From: UBA1205 sp045598105
Lineage (GTDB): Bacteria; Bacteroidota; Bacteroidia; Bacteroidales; WCHB1-69
Assembly: GCA_045598105.1 (NCBI GenBank)
Contig: JAZLLK010000038.1
Span: 1 to 52,037, forward strand
Length of the DNA stretch: 52,037 bases
Direction: 5' to 3'
Position 1 is the first letter of the stretch. Each line of letters opens with the position of its first letter. Shown in pieces: positions 16,262 through 24,248 of the stretch. The notes under the pieces are model-generated. The model was not told the origin of the DNA. It made no database searches and worked only from the letters and a program-made list of their open reading frames with translations. A program made the translations under genes and the position numbers.

Positions 16262-17413
16262 ATGAATTTTTTATCAACAATTTCGGAAAATATTCAGCAA
16301 TTCCTGTCCTATACGGGTTTTGCGAATGCTACTACCGGTCATATTATTATGATATTGGTAGGTTTGGTGTTCCTGTATTTGGGAATAGCCAAAAAGTGGG
16401 AACCTATGTTGTTGGTTCCTATAGGCTTTGGTATATTAATAGGTAATATTCCTTTCACTCCCGGTTTTCAAATAGGCATATATGAAGACGGCTCGGTATT
16501 GAGTTATTTATATTTAGGTGTGGTAAAAGGTTTTTATCCCCCGTTAATATTTTTGGGAATAGGTGCCATGACCGATTTTTCGTCCTTAATATCCAATCCT
16601 AAGTTGGTATTAATTGGTGCTGCTGCTCAGTTTGGTATATTTGGAGCATATATAGCTGCTACTGCATTAGGATTTACTCCTGCAGAGGCCGGTGCCATAG
16701 GTATTATAGGTGGTGCTGATGGTCCTACCGCTATATTCCTGTCTTCCAAGTTGGCTCCTGATTTAATGGGCGCAATAGCCGTATCGGCTTATTCATATAT
16801 GGCATTGGTACCTGTAATACAGCAGCCCATTATGAAATTATTCACTACCGATAAAGAGCGCAGGATAAGAATGAAACCGGCCAGAACCTGTACTCAAACC
16901 GAAAAAATAATATTTCCTATAGTAGGTTTGTTGTTAACTACCTTTTTGGTGCCTTCTGGTCTTCCGTTGTTAGGTATGTTGTTCTTTGGCAATATATTAA
17001 AAGAAAGTGGTGTAACCCGTAGATTGGCCAATACGGCAGCTAATTCATTAATGGATATAGTTACAATATTATTAGGTCTTACCGTGGGAGCATCCACTCA
17101 GGCTACTACTTTCCTTACATCCAAATCGATATTAATATTCGGATTAGGTGCAGCTTCATTTGTAATAGCCACCATGACCGGTGTATTGTTTGTTAAATTC
17201 TGGAATTTATTCCTTAAAGAAGGTAATAAGATTAATCCTTTAATAGGTAATGCCGGAGTATCGGCAGTGCCTGATGCAGCTCGTGTGTCGCAGGAATGTG
17301 GTTTGCATTATGATAAAACCAATTATTTGCTTATGCACGCCATGGCACCTAACGTAGCCGGTGTAATAGGCAGTGCGGTAGCTGCAGGTATGTTATTAGG
17401 ATTTCTTGGTTAG
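16262..17413 (+). CDS. Sodium-translocating decarboxylase beta subunit (OadB/MmdB type)
   Basis: A 383-residue polytopic inner-membrane protein of the OadB/MmdB/GcdB family. The functional motif GIIGGADGPTAIF holds Asp153, the counterpart of the essential sodium-site aspartate. Other family segments are GIGAMTDFSSLISNPK, SYMALVPVIQQP, and SQECGLHYDKTNYLLMHAM near the end. It decarboxylates carboxybiotin and exports Na+. The gene lies 10 nt after the biotin carrier and 42 nt before the epimerase. Confidence 0.95.
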   Translation: MNFLSTISENIQQFLSYTGFANATTGHIIMILVGLVFLYLGIAKKWEPMLLVPIGFGILIGNIPFTPGFQIGIYEDGSVLSYLYLGVVKGFYPPLIFLGIGAMTDFSSLISNPKLVLIGAAAQFGIFGAYIAATALGFTPAEAGAIGIIGGADGPTAIFLSSKLAPDLMGAIAVSAYSYMALVPVIQQPIMKLFTTDKERRIRMKPARTCTQTEKIIFPIVGLLLTTFLVPSGLPLLGMLFFGNILKESGVTRRLANTAANSLMDIVTILLGLTVGASTQATTFLTSKSILIFGLGAASFVIATMTGVLFVKFWNLFLKEGNKINPLIGNAGVSAVPDAARVSQECGLHYDKTNYLLMHAMAPNVAGVIGSAVAAGMLLGFLG

Positions 17414-17455
17414 TATTAATATATAAAATGTATAACAGAAAAAAAAGATAGAAAT

Positions 17456-17869
17456 ATGAAACCTACACATATAGAACACATAGGCATAGCAGTAAAAAGT
17501 TTAGACGAAGCTATTCCTTATTATGAAAATATATTGGGTTTAAAATGCTATTCTATAGAGGAAGTGGCAGACCAAAAAGTAAGAACGGCCTTTTTTATGA
17601 TAGGTCAAACCAAATTGGAATTATTAGAGCCTATGAGTGAAGATAGCACCATAGCCGCTTTTATAGAAAAAAGAGGTGAAGGTCTGCATCACATGGCATT
17701 TGCCGTGGAAGGTTTAGCCGATGTATTAAACGAAACTGCCGAAAAGGGTGTTCGATTAATAGACAAGGCTCCCCGCAAGGGTGCTGAAGGTTTGCAAATA
17801 GCATTTTTGCATCCCAAGTCCACAGGTGGAGTGCTTACCGAATTGTGTGAAAAACCTAAAGATAAATAG
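17456..17869 (+). CDS. mce: Methylmalonyl-CoA epimerase
   Basis: A 137-residue vicinal-oxygen-chelate (glyoxalase fold) enzyme. Metal-ligand positions are visible at His8 (IEHIGIAV), in the EGLHHMAF segment and at the Glu of GVLTELCE. It interconverts the (R) and (S) forms of methylmalonyl-CoA, connecting the mutase (R form) with the decarboxylase (S form). Length is normal for the family. It lies between the beta subunit and carboxyltransferase genes of the same operon. Confidence 0.95.
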   Translation: MKPTHIEHIGIAVKSLDEAIPYYENILGLKCYSIEEVADQKVRTAFFMIGQTKLELLEPMSEDSTIAAFIEKRGEGLHHMAFAVEGLADVLNETAEKGVRLIDKAPRKGAEGLQIAFLHPKSTGGVLTELCEKPKDK

Positions 17870-17915
17870 GAATAGACAGATAAAGTAATAGATTTGAAAT
17901 TAAACATATAGTAAT

Positions 17916-19475
17916 ATGGCAATGCAAGATAAAGTAAGAGAATTGCTTGAACTGAGAGCAAAAGCAAGACTCGGAGGTGGAGAAAAACGTATAGAAAAGC
18001 AACATTCACAGGGTAAAATGACTGCTCGTGAGCGTATCAACATGTTGTTAGACGAGGGAAGTTTTGAGGAATTGGACATGTTTGTAACGCATCGTTGTAC
18101 TAATTTCGGTATGGATAAGGATCATCCCTTAACCGATGGTGTAGTTACAGGATATGGTACCATAGATGGTCGTTTAGTCTATGTATTTGCACAGGATTTC
18201 ACCATTTCCGGTGGCTCATTGTCAGAAATGCATGCAGCAAAAATATGTAAAGTGCAGGATTTAGCCATGAAAATGGGTGCACCTGTAATAGGAATTAATG
18301 ACTCGGGTGGTGCCCGTATTCAGGAAGGTGTAAACAGTTTGGCCGGTTATTCCGAAATATTTGAACGTAATATATTGGCTTCAGGCGTAGTACCTCAAAT
18401 ATCTGCCATATTCGGACCTTGTGCCGGTGGAGCTGTATATTCACCTGCTCTTACCGACTTTGTAATGATGGTAAAAAATACCAGTTACATGTTTCTTACC
18501 GGACCTAAGGTAGTAAAGACCGTGTTAGGTGAAAATGTGACTACCGAGGAGTTAGGTGGTGCCAGCGTTCATGGTTCTAAATCAGGCGTGGCACAGTTGG
18601 TAGTGGAAAATGAGGAAGAAGGATTGGCTATGATACGTCAATTGTTAAGCTATTTGCCTTCTAATAATATGGAAACTGCTCCTGAGGTAGAGTGTACCGA
18701 TCCTATAGAAAGAGTAGAAGATTTCTTAAACGAAATTATACCTGCCAATCCTAACAAACCTTATGACATGAAGCAAGTTATAAGCTCCATTACCGATAAT
18801 GGTGATTTTTTGGAAATAGCTCCTATGTATGCTAAAAACATTATTACAGGATTTGCCCGTATGGGAGGTATGTCAGTAGGTATAGTAGCCAATCAGCCTT
18901 CACACATGGCCGGTGTATTGGATATAAATGCTTCACGTAAGGGTGCACGTTTTGTGCGTTTTTGTGATGCTTTTAATATTCCTATTGTTACCTTGGTAGA
19001 TGTTCCCGGATTCCTGCCCGGTACCGCGCAGGAGTATGGTGGTGTAATTACCCATGGTGCTAAATTATTATACGCTTATGGTGAGTCTACCATACCTAAA
19101 GTAACAGTTACCTTGCGTAAGTCATACGGTGGTTCACACATAGTGATGGGATGCAAGCAATTACGCAATGATGTTAACTATGCATGGCCTACTGCAGAAA
19201 TAGCTGTAATGGGGGCAGATGGTGCTGTAGAGGTATTGTATGCTAAAGAAATAAAAGCAGAAGAAGATCCTCAAAAACAGATGGAAGCTACCTTGGCTAA
19301 GAAGGATGAGTATAACAAATTATTCTGCAATCCTTACAATGCAGCCCGCTATGGTTACATAGATGACGTAATAGAACCCAGAAATACCCGTTATCGTGTA
19401 ATTAAGGCTTTACAGGCTATACAAACCAAACGTTTGGAAAATCCTGCTAAAAAGCATGACAATCTTCCTTTATAA
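17916..19475 (+). CDS. mmdA: Methylmalonyl-CoA decarboxylase carboxyltransferase subunit (acyl-CoA carboxylase family)
   Basis: A 519-residue carboxyltransferase with two crotonase-like halves. Visible motifs are GGSLSEMHAAKI, GINDSGGARIQEGV, GPCAGGAVYSPA, VDVPGFLPGTAQE and the late ALVDVIEP-like DDVIEPRNTR. The family includes both propionyl-CoA carboxylase beta and methylmalonyl-CoA decarboxylase alpha, which cannot be told apart by sequence alone. The operon supplies OadG- and OadB-type membrane subunits and no biotin carboxylase, which favours the sodium-pumping decarboxylase direction, methylmalonyl-CoA to propionyl-CoA plus CO2. It is the last gene of the operon. Confidence 0.93.
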   Translation: MAMQDKVRELLELRAKARLGGGEKRIEKQHSQGKMTARERINMLLDEGSFEELDMFVTHRCTNFGMDKDHPLTDGVVTGYGTIDGRLVYVFAQDFTISGGSLSEMHAAKICKVQDLAMKMGAPVIGINDSGGARIQEGVNSLAGYSEIFERNILASGVVPQISAIFGPCAGGAVYSPALTDFVMMVKNTSYMFLTGPKVVKTVLGENVTTEELGGASVHGSKSGVAQLVVENEEEGLAMIRQLLSYLPSNNMETAPEVECTDPIERVEDFLNEIIPANPNKPYDMKQVISSITDNGDFLEIAPMYAKNIITGFARMGGMSVGIVANQPSHMAGVLDINASRKGARFVRFCDAFNIPIVTLVDVPGFLPGTAQEYGGVITHGAKLLYAYGESTIPKVTVTLRKSYGGSHIVMGCKQLRNDVNYAWPTAEIAVMGADGAVEVLYAKEIKAEEDPQKQMEATLAKKDEYNKLFCNPYNAARYGYIDDVIEPRNTRYRVIKALQAIQTKRLENPAKKHDNLPL

Positions 19476-19488
19476 TAAGGCGAAATAT

Positions 19489-19530
19489 AAAAAAAGAGGT
19501 AATTGTTTATACGATTGCCTCTTTTTTTTA
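19489..19530. terminator. Bidirectional terminator between mmdA and rarA
   Basis: The stem GAGGTAAT (19496-19503) pairs with ATTGCCTC (19514-19521) with one G-T pair. It is extended by A-tract/T-tract pairing, and the right arm is followed by eight Ts. It lies between convergent genes. Confidence 0.8.
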
Positions 19531-19545
19531 TAAATATACATTATT

Positions 19546-20817
19546 TTAGTATTGATATTTATCTTCCCACAAGTATTTTAGTCGTTTACGCATTTCGTTT
19601 TCGCGGGGATTATCACCGGGATTGTATATGCATTTGCCTTTAATGGTATCCGGTAAAAATTCCTGTTTTACAAAGTTACCGGCGTAGTTGTGTGCGTATT
19701 GGTAATCTTTTCCATAATTCAGTTCTTGCATTAATTTGGTAGGTGCATTACGCAGGTGTAGGGGTACGGGAAGGTCTCTATGTTGTTTTACCATAGCCAA
19801 TGCAGTGTCTATGGCCAGGTAGGAAGCATTGCTTTTAGGCGAGCAGGCTAAATAAATAGCTGTTTGTGACAGGGGAATTCTGCCTTCGGGCATGCCTATG
19901 TTTTTAATGGTATCAAAGCATGTTTGAGCCAAAAGCAGTGCGTTAGGGTTGGCGTTACCTATGTCTTCCGATGCTAGTATTACCATGCGTCGGGCTATAA
20001 ACAGGGGGTCTTCACCTCCGTCTATCATGCGAGCCAGCCAATACACGGCTCCATTAGGGTCGCTACCTCGCATGGATTTAATAAAAGCAGATATAATGTC
20101 ATAATGGTTTTCGCCATTTTTGTCATATATGCTTAAGTTATGTTGAATAACGGTTTCTGTTATTTTATTGGTAATAATAAGTTCCTGTTGACGATTTGCC
20201 AGCCACTGGCATGACAATTCAAAGGCATTGAGCAGTTTGCGAGCGTCGCCTCCTGATATTCTAAGTAGAGAGGCTGATTCTTTTATTTGAATATTTTGTT
20301 GATAGTCGGCTTGTAGGGTAAGTTGTGCATGTAGGAGTATGGTTTCAAGGTCTTCTTTGTTTAAATTTTCCAATACATATACCTGACATCGTGATAATAA
20401 AGGAGTGATTACTTCAAATGAAGGGTTTTCTGTAGTGGCACCTATAAGGGTGAGCACACCTTCTTCTACAGCACCCAGCAGGGAATCCTGTTGTGATTTA
20501 TTGAATCGGTGAATTTCGTCAATAAACAGTATAGCTGTACGAGGAGAGTTTTTTGCTTTTTCAATTACATCACGTACATCTTTAACGCCAGAATTAATGG
20601 CGCTAAGTTTGAAAAAATCACAATCCAAACTTTTGGCTATTAAATAGGATAAGGTGGTTTTGCCCACTCCCGGTGGCCCCCAAAATATAATAGAGGGTAT
20701 TTTTCCCTGTTCTATGGAGTTTCTAAGTACGGCTCCTTTACCTATAAGGTGTTGTTGTCCTACGTATTCTGATAATGTTTGAGGTCGCATTCGCTCGGCC
20801 AGCGGTATTTGTTTCAT
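19546..20817 (-). CDS. rarA: Replication-associated recombination ATPase RarA (MgsA)
   Basis: A 423-residue AAA+ ATPase. An N-terminal region (PLAERMRPQTLSEYVGQQHL) precedes Walker A GPPGVGKTTL at about residues 47-56 and Walker B LFIDEIHRF at about 98-106. There follow the sensor GATTENPSFEV, the GGDARKLLN sensor-2 helix, and the tetramerisation C-terminal domain (KSMRGSDPNGAVYWLARM, FLPDTIKGKCIYNP). RarA acts at stalled replication forks with RecA and SSB. It is a single gene with its own short-leader promoter. Confidence 0.96.
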   Translation of the reverse strand: MKQIPLAERMRPQTLSEYVGQQHLIGKGAVLRNSIEQGKIPSIIFWGPPGVGKTTLSYLIAKSLDCDFFKLSAINSGVKDVRDVIEKAKNSPRTAILFIDEIHRFNKSQQDSLLGAVEEGVLTLIGATTENPSFEVITPLLSRCQVYVLENLNKEDLETILLHAQLTLQADYQQNIQIKESASLLRISGGDARKLLNAFELSCQWLANRQQELIITNKITETVIQHNLSIYDKNGENHYDIISAFIKSMRGSDPNGAVYWLARMIDGGEDPLFIARRMVILASEDIGNANPNALLLAQTCFDTIKNIGMPEGRIPLSQTAIYLACSPKSNASYLAIDTALAMVKQHRDLPVPLHLRNAPTKLMQELNYGKDYQYAHNYAGNFVKQEFLPDTIKGKCIYNPGDNPRENEMRKRLKYLWEDKYQY

Positions 20818-20834
20818 GGCAAGTGCTTTTTTTG

Positions 20835-20842
20835 CAAAGATA
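20835..20842 (-). promoter_or_regulatory. Bacteroidota -7 promoter element for rarA
   Basis: The minus strand reads TATCTTTG followed by C, 17 nt before the rarA ATG. The 238-bp divergent region 20818-21055 holds this element, the mutA promoter and AT-rich sequence only. Confidence 0.65.
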
Positions 20843-21005
20843 GCATTTTGTGATAAGTTATATGATAAAATGTAGGAATATTTTTTTGTCGAAGGTGTAG
20901 AAATATTGTATAGAATAATATTGTAAAATAATGATTTTCAGGTGCGAATGTTTATGGCGAAAAAATAGAATGGTATATAGGCCTTATATACTTGAAAAAA
21001 AATGC

Positions 21006-21013
21006 TATCTTTG
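21006..21013 (+). promoter_or_regulatory. Bacteroidota -7 promoter element for mutA
   Basis: TATCTTTG followed by C is an exact match, 42 nt before ATG 21056. It lies inside the longer open frame that starts at ATG 21002, which argues against that upstream start. Confidence 0.7.
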
Positions 21014-21055
21014 CAAATTCTAATAATAGATACTAATATCGATAAAAATATAGAT

Positions 21056-22915
21056 ATGAGCGATAATAAAGAAAAGTTATTTTCAGAGTTTAGTCCCATA
21101 AGTACGCAGGAGTGGGAGGATGTTATTAATAAAGATTTAAAGGGTGCCGATTATAATAAAAAATTGGTATGGAAGACTATGGAAGGTTTTTCCGTAAAGC
21201 CGTATTATAGAAAGGAAGATATAGAATCATTAGCGTATTTGTCAGGTAGTAATCCGGCAGAATATCCTTATACTCGTGGTAATAGCCGTAAAAACAATGA
21301 GTGGAGCATAGTGCAGGAAATAGAGGAAACTGAGCCACAAAAGGCTAATGCCATAGCTTTGGATGCTTTAATGAAGGGCGCTAATGTGGTAAGTTTTAAC
21401 TGTAAGGATATAGCCACGGAAGCTGATTTTAATATTTTATTAAACAATATAGATATTACGGTATGTGGCGTGCGTTTTCGCAATGCTAAAAATTATGTAA
21501 CCTTGGCACAAATGCTGTCGGGCTATGTAGCTGCTAATAATATAGATAAATCAAAGGTATGCGGGTGTTTCCATTTTGATGCATTGGCATACATGCAAAA
21601 GCACGGCAAATTCTATGCATCGGAGCAGGCTGACATGCATCAGGTGGTGGAGTTGCACAAATTGATGAAGGATTTTGATGCATTCCAATACATTACAATA
21701 AACGGCATGGTGCTCAATAATGCCGGTGCTACTATAGTACAGGAGTTGGCCTATGTGTTATCTTCAGCTAATACATATATATATATTATGACAGAGCAGG
21801 GGATAGGAATAGATGAAATATTGCCCAAAATAGGTTTTGAATTGTCTATAAGTTCCAATTATTTTATGGAAATAGCTAAATTGCGTTCAGCCAGAATGTT
21901 ATGGGCTACTATAGCTAAGGCTTATAATCCGGTAAAGGCCGAAGTTAAAATGAGCATATTGTCTCATTCATCCACATGGAATAAAACCATGTATGATCCA
22001 TATATAAACATGTTGCGTGTTACCACCGAGGGAATGTCAGCTGCATTGGGCGGAGCTGACAGCATAGCATTAACACCGTTTGACATGGCATATAAGCCTG
22101 CAGATGAGTTCTCCTATAGAATAGCACGCAACACGCAGGTAATGCTCAAGGAGGAGTCGTATTTTAACAGGGTGGTAGATCCTGCAGCAGGTTCATATTA
22201 TATTGAAAACTTAACTGACTCTATAGCTGAGCAGGCTTGGAATTTATTTAATGAGGTGGAGCAGGCCGGCGGTATGATAGCCTATACTATGAATGGTTCA
22301 TTAAAGTCGGCAGTGGAAGCCAGTTGTGACAAGCGTAATTCAGATATAGCTACCCGTAGAATGGTTATATTAGGTACTAATCAGTATCCTAATATAAAGG
22401 AGACTATGCTTGACAAGGTAGAAAAGTCGTGCAAATGTACTTGTGACTTAAGTTTGAAACCTTATCGTGGAGCCATTCCTTTTGAGGAGTTGCGTTTAGC
22501 TACCGAAAAATGGGCTCAAGGTAACGGTCGTCCTAAGGTATTCCTCTTTAAGGTAGGAAACATAGCTATGCGTCAGGCAAGAGCAGGTTTCATTACTAAT
22601 TTCTTTGGCTGTGCCGGATATGAAATAATAGAAACAGCAGGTTATGCCCGGGTAGCTGATGGTATTAAGGATGTGCAAAATGCTAAGCCTCAAATAGTGG
22701 CAATATGCAGTTCGGATGAAGAGTATGCAGATTATGCTGCTGATATCACAGCGCAGGTTAAGCAGATACTTCCGGGAGTGCAATGTATAGTGGCAGGTAA
22801 TCCTGTAGATCAAATAGATACTTTAACCAAAGCCGGAGTAGATGACTTCATTCATGTGAAAGTGAATTTGTTAGAATCTTTAAGAAAATACAACCATATA
22901 TTAGGCATTGACTAA
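21056..22915 (+). CDS. mutA: Methylmalonyl-CoA mutase small (beta) subunit
   Basis: A 619-residue protein with the TIM-barrel substrate domain (about 40-430: PYTRGNSRKNNEWSIVQEI, LRSARMLWATIAKAY, GGADSIALTPFDM, DPAAGSYYIENLT) and a C-terminal Rossmann region (about 490-619). The B12-binding DxHxxG motif is replaced by a degenerate RQARAGFITNFFGCAG stretch, which marks it as the non-catalytic small subunit. With the large subunit MutB it interconverts succinyl-CoA and (R)-methylmalonyl-CoA. ATG 21056 is chosen because the promoter element overlaps the more upstream ATG. mutB, usually the next gene, is absent; a terminator follows directly. Confidence 0.93.
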   Translation: MSDNKEKLFSEFSPISTQEWEDVINKDLKGADYNKKLVWKTMEGFSVKPYYRKEDIESLAYLSGSNPAEYPYTRGNSRKNNEWSIVQEIEETEPQKANAIALDALMKGANVVSFNCKDIATEADFNILLNNIDITVCGVRFRNAKNYVTLAQMLSGYVAANNIDKSKVCGCFHFDALAYMQKHGKFYASEQADMHQVVELHKLMKDFDAFQYITINGMVLNNAGATIVQELAYVLSSANTYIYIMTEQGIGIDEILPKIGFELSISSNYFMEIAKLRSARMLWATIAKAYNPVKAEVKMSILSHSSTWNKTMYDPYINMLRVTTEGMSAALGGADSIALTPFDMAYKPADEFSYRIARNTQVMLKEESYFNRVVDPAAGSYYIENLTDSIAEQAWNLFNEVEQAGGMIAYTMNGSLKSAVEASCDKRNSDIATRRMVILGTNQYPNIKETMLDKVEKSCKCTCDLSLKPYRGAIPFEELRLATEKWAQGNGRPKVFLFKVGNIAMRQARAGFITNFFGCAGYEIIETAGYARVADGIKDVQNAKPQIVAICSSDEEYADYAADITAQVKQILPGVQCIVAGNPVDQIDTLTKAGVDDFIHVKVNLLESLRKYNHILGID

Positions 22916-22932
22916 TAATGGTTTGTAATGCA

Positions 22933-22968
22933 AAAAAAAGGGGAGTGTGGACACACTCCTTTTTTTTG
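22933..22968 (+). terminator. Terminator after mutA
   Basis: The GC-rich stem GGAGTG pairs with CACTCC (inner TG/CA pairs possible), bounded by an A-tract on the left and eight Ts on the right. It closes the mutA transcript and confirms that no mutB is co-transcribed. Confidence 0.85.
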
Positions 22969-23340
22969 TGAAAAAAATCCGGTTCTGAGCTCATTTTGGT
23001 GCAAAATTTACCTAATAAAATGTGAAAAAAACAAAACATCAACTTTGAATTGTTGAAAAAAAGTTCGTTTTTTGCTCTTTTAGCCCACCAAATAGAAAAA
23101 AGTTGATGTGGCGATGTGTGTTTGTACGTTTTTGTAAATATGTAAATATTAATAATTTACGTTGTTTGCAGATTGCTTTTAGGGTGATTTTTAAGGTTTT
23201 TAAGGGTAGTGGACATATTTTTTTTATTAATTTCTTGAAATATAGTGAAAATAAGAAAAAAAAATTGTACATTTGCAGTTTTGAAATAGTACCCTTGCGG
23301 GTAAAAAGATAATAAAAATAAGGTTAAATTATTGTAAGAT
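22969..23340 (+). promoter_or_regulatory. Upstream region and promoter of the ribosomal superoperon
   Basis: This AT-rich gene-free stretch holds the -7 element TACATTTG (23268-23275, followed by C). Just after the presumed transcription start comes a small 5-bp hairpin TACCC/GGGTA (23290-23303) with a TTGC loop. About 120 bp further upstream is an 8-bp tandem repeat GTAAATAT (23134-23149), the second copy of which forms an inverted repeat GTAAAT/ATTTAC (23142-23160). No coding sequence, tRNA or T-box-like structure is recognisable. The leader to rpsL is about 60 nt. Confidence 0.6.
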
Positions 23341-23721
23341 ATGCCTACAATACAACAATTAGTAAGAAAAGGAAGAACACAATTAAAGAGCAAGAGTAAA
23401 TCTCCGGCTTTGGATTCATGTCCACAGCGTAGAGGTGTATGTGTAAGGGTTTACACCACTACACCTAAAAAGCCTAACTCTGCCATGCGTAAAGTAGCAA
23501 GAGTAAGACTTACCAATCAAAAGGAAGTTAACGCCTATATTCCGGGCGAAGGTCACAATTTGCAAGAGCACTCTATCGTGATGATTAGAGGTGGCAGGGT
23601 AAAGGACCTTCCGGGTGTAAGATATCACATTATTCGTGGTGCATTAGATACATCGGGAGTAGAAGGTAGAAGACAGAGACGTTCAAAATACGGTGCAAAA
23701 CGTCCTAAAGCAAAAGCATAG
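23341..23721 (+). CDS. rpsL: 30S ribosomal protein S12
   Basis: A 126-residue uS12, first gene of the str-S10-spc-alpha superoperon. The decoding-site loop TTTPKKPNSAMRKVAR (residues 39-54) and GGRVKDLPGVRYH (84-96) are intact. Lys43 and Lys88 correspond to the two lysines whose replacement gives streptomycin resistance, so the wild-type state is seen. Asp89 is the usual RimO methylthiolation site. Confidence 0.99.
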   Translation: MPTIQQLVRKGRTQLKSKSKSPALDSCPQRRGVCVRVYTTTPKKPNSAMRKVARVRLTNQKEVNAYIPGEGHNLQEHSIVMIRGGRVKDLPGVRYHIIRGALDTSGVEGRRQRRSKYGAKRPKAKA

Positions 23722-23751
23722 TTTAATAATAGTTCTTAGATAATAAAGAGC

Positions 23752-24219
23752 ATGAGAAAAGCAAGACCAAAAAAGAGAATTATATTACCGGATCCTAAAT
23801 TCAATGATGTGCAGGTAACAAAATTTGTGAATAACATCATGTTAGGTGGTAAGAAAAATACTGCATTTAAAATATTTTATGATGCAATAGATGTAGTTGC
23901 AGAAAAAACCAGCGAAGATGGTTTGGAAGTTTGGAGAAAAGCATTAGCCAATGTAACTCCTTCAGTGGAGGTGCGTAGTAGAAGAATAGGTGGTGCTACA
24001 TTCCAAATACCTTCTGAAATACGTCCTGAACGTAAGCAGTCAGTGGGTATGAAGAACTTAATTAACTTTTCGCGTAAGCGTCATGAAAAATCCATGAGTC
24101 AGAAATTGGCCGCAGAAATCATGGCAGCATACAAAGAAGAGGGTGCAGCATTTAAGCGTAAAGAAGATATTCACAGAATGGCAGAAGCCAACAAGGCATT
24201 CTCTCATTTCCGTTTCTAA
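23752..24219 (+). CDS. rpsG: 30S ribosomal protein S7
   Basis: A 155-residue uS7, the primary binder of the 16S 3' major domain. It has the family N-terminus MRKARPKKR, the VEVRSRRIGGATFQIP hairpin that contacts the E site, and a C-terminal KREDIHRMAEANKAF-type helix (here KRKEDIHRMAEANKAFSHF). It starts 30 nt after rpsL and ends 29 nt before fusA. Confidence 0.99.
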   Translation: MRKARPKKRIILPDPKFNDVQVTKFVNNIMLGGKKNTAFKIFYDAIDVVAEKTSEDGLEVWRKALANVTPSVEVRSRRIGGATFQIPSEIRPERKQSVGMKNLINFSRKRHEKSMSQKLAAEIMAAYKEEGAAFKRKEDIHRMAEANKAFSHFRF

Positions 24220-24248
24220 AAGGGTAGCAATAATAGCAGCGAGAAATA

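Noticed and set aside
21056..22915. Calling this the catalytic methylmalonyl-CoA mutase subunit
   Set aside because: The DxHxxG B12 motif is missing and the length (619) fits the small subunit.
23221..23340. Possible tRNA or T-box leader ahead of rpsL
   Set aside because: No cloverleaf, no CCA/T-arm consensus and no T-box sequence; only a small hairpin.
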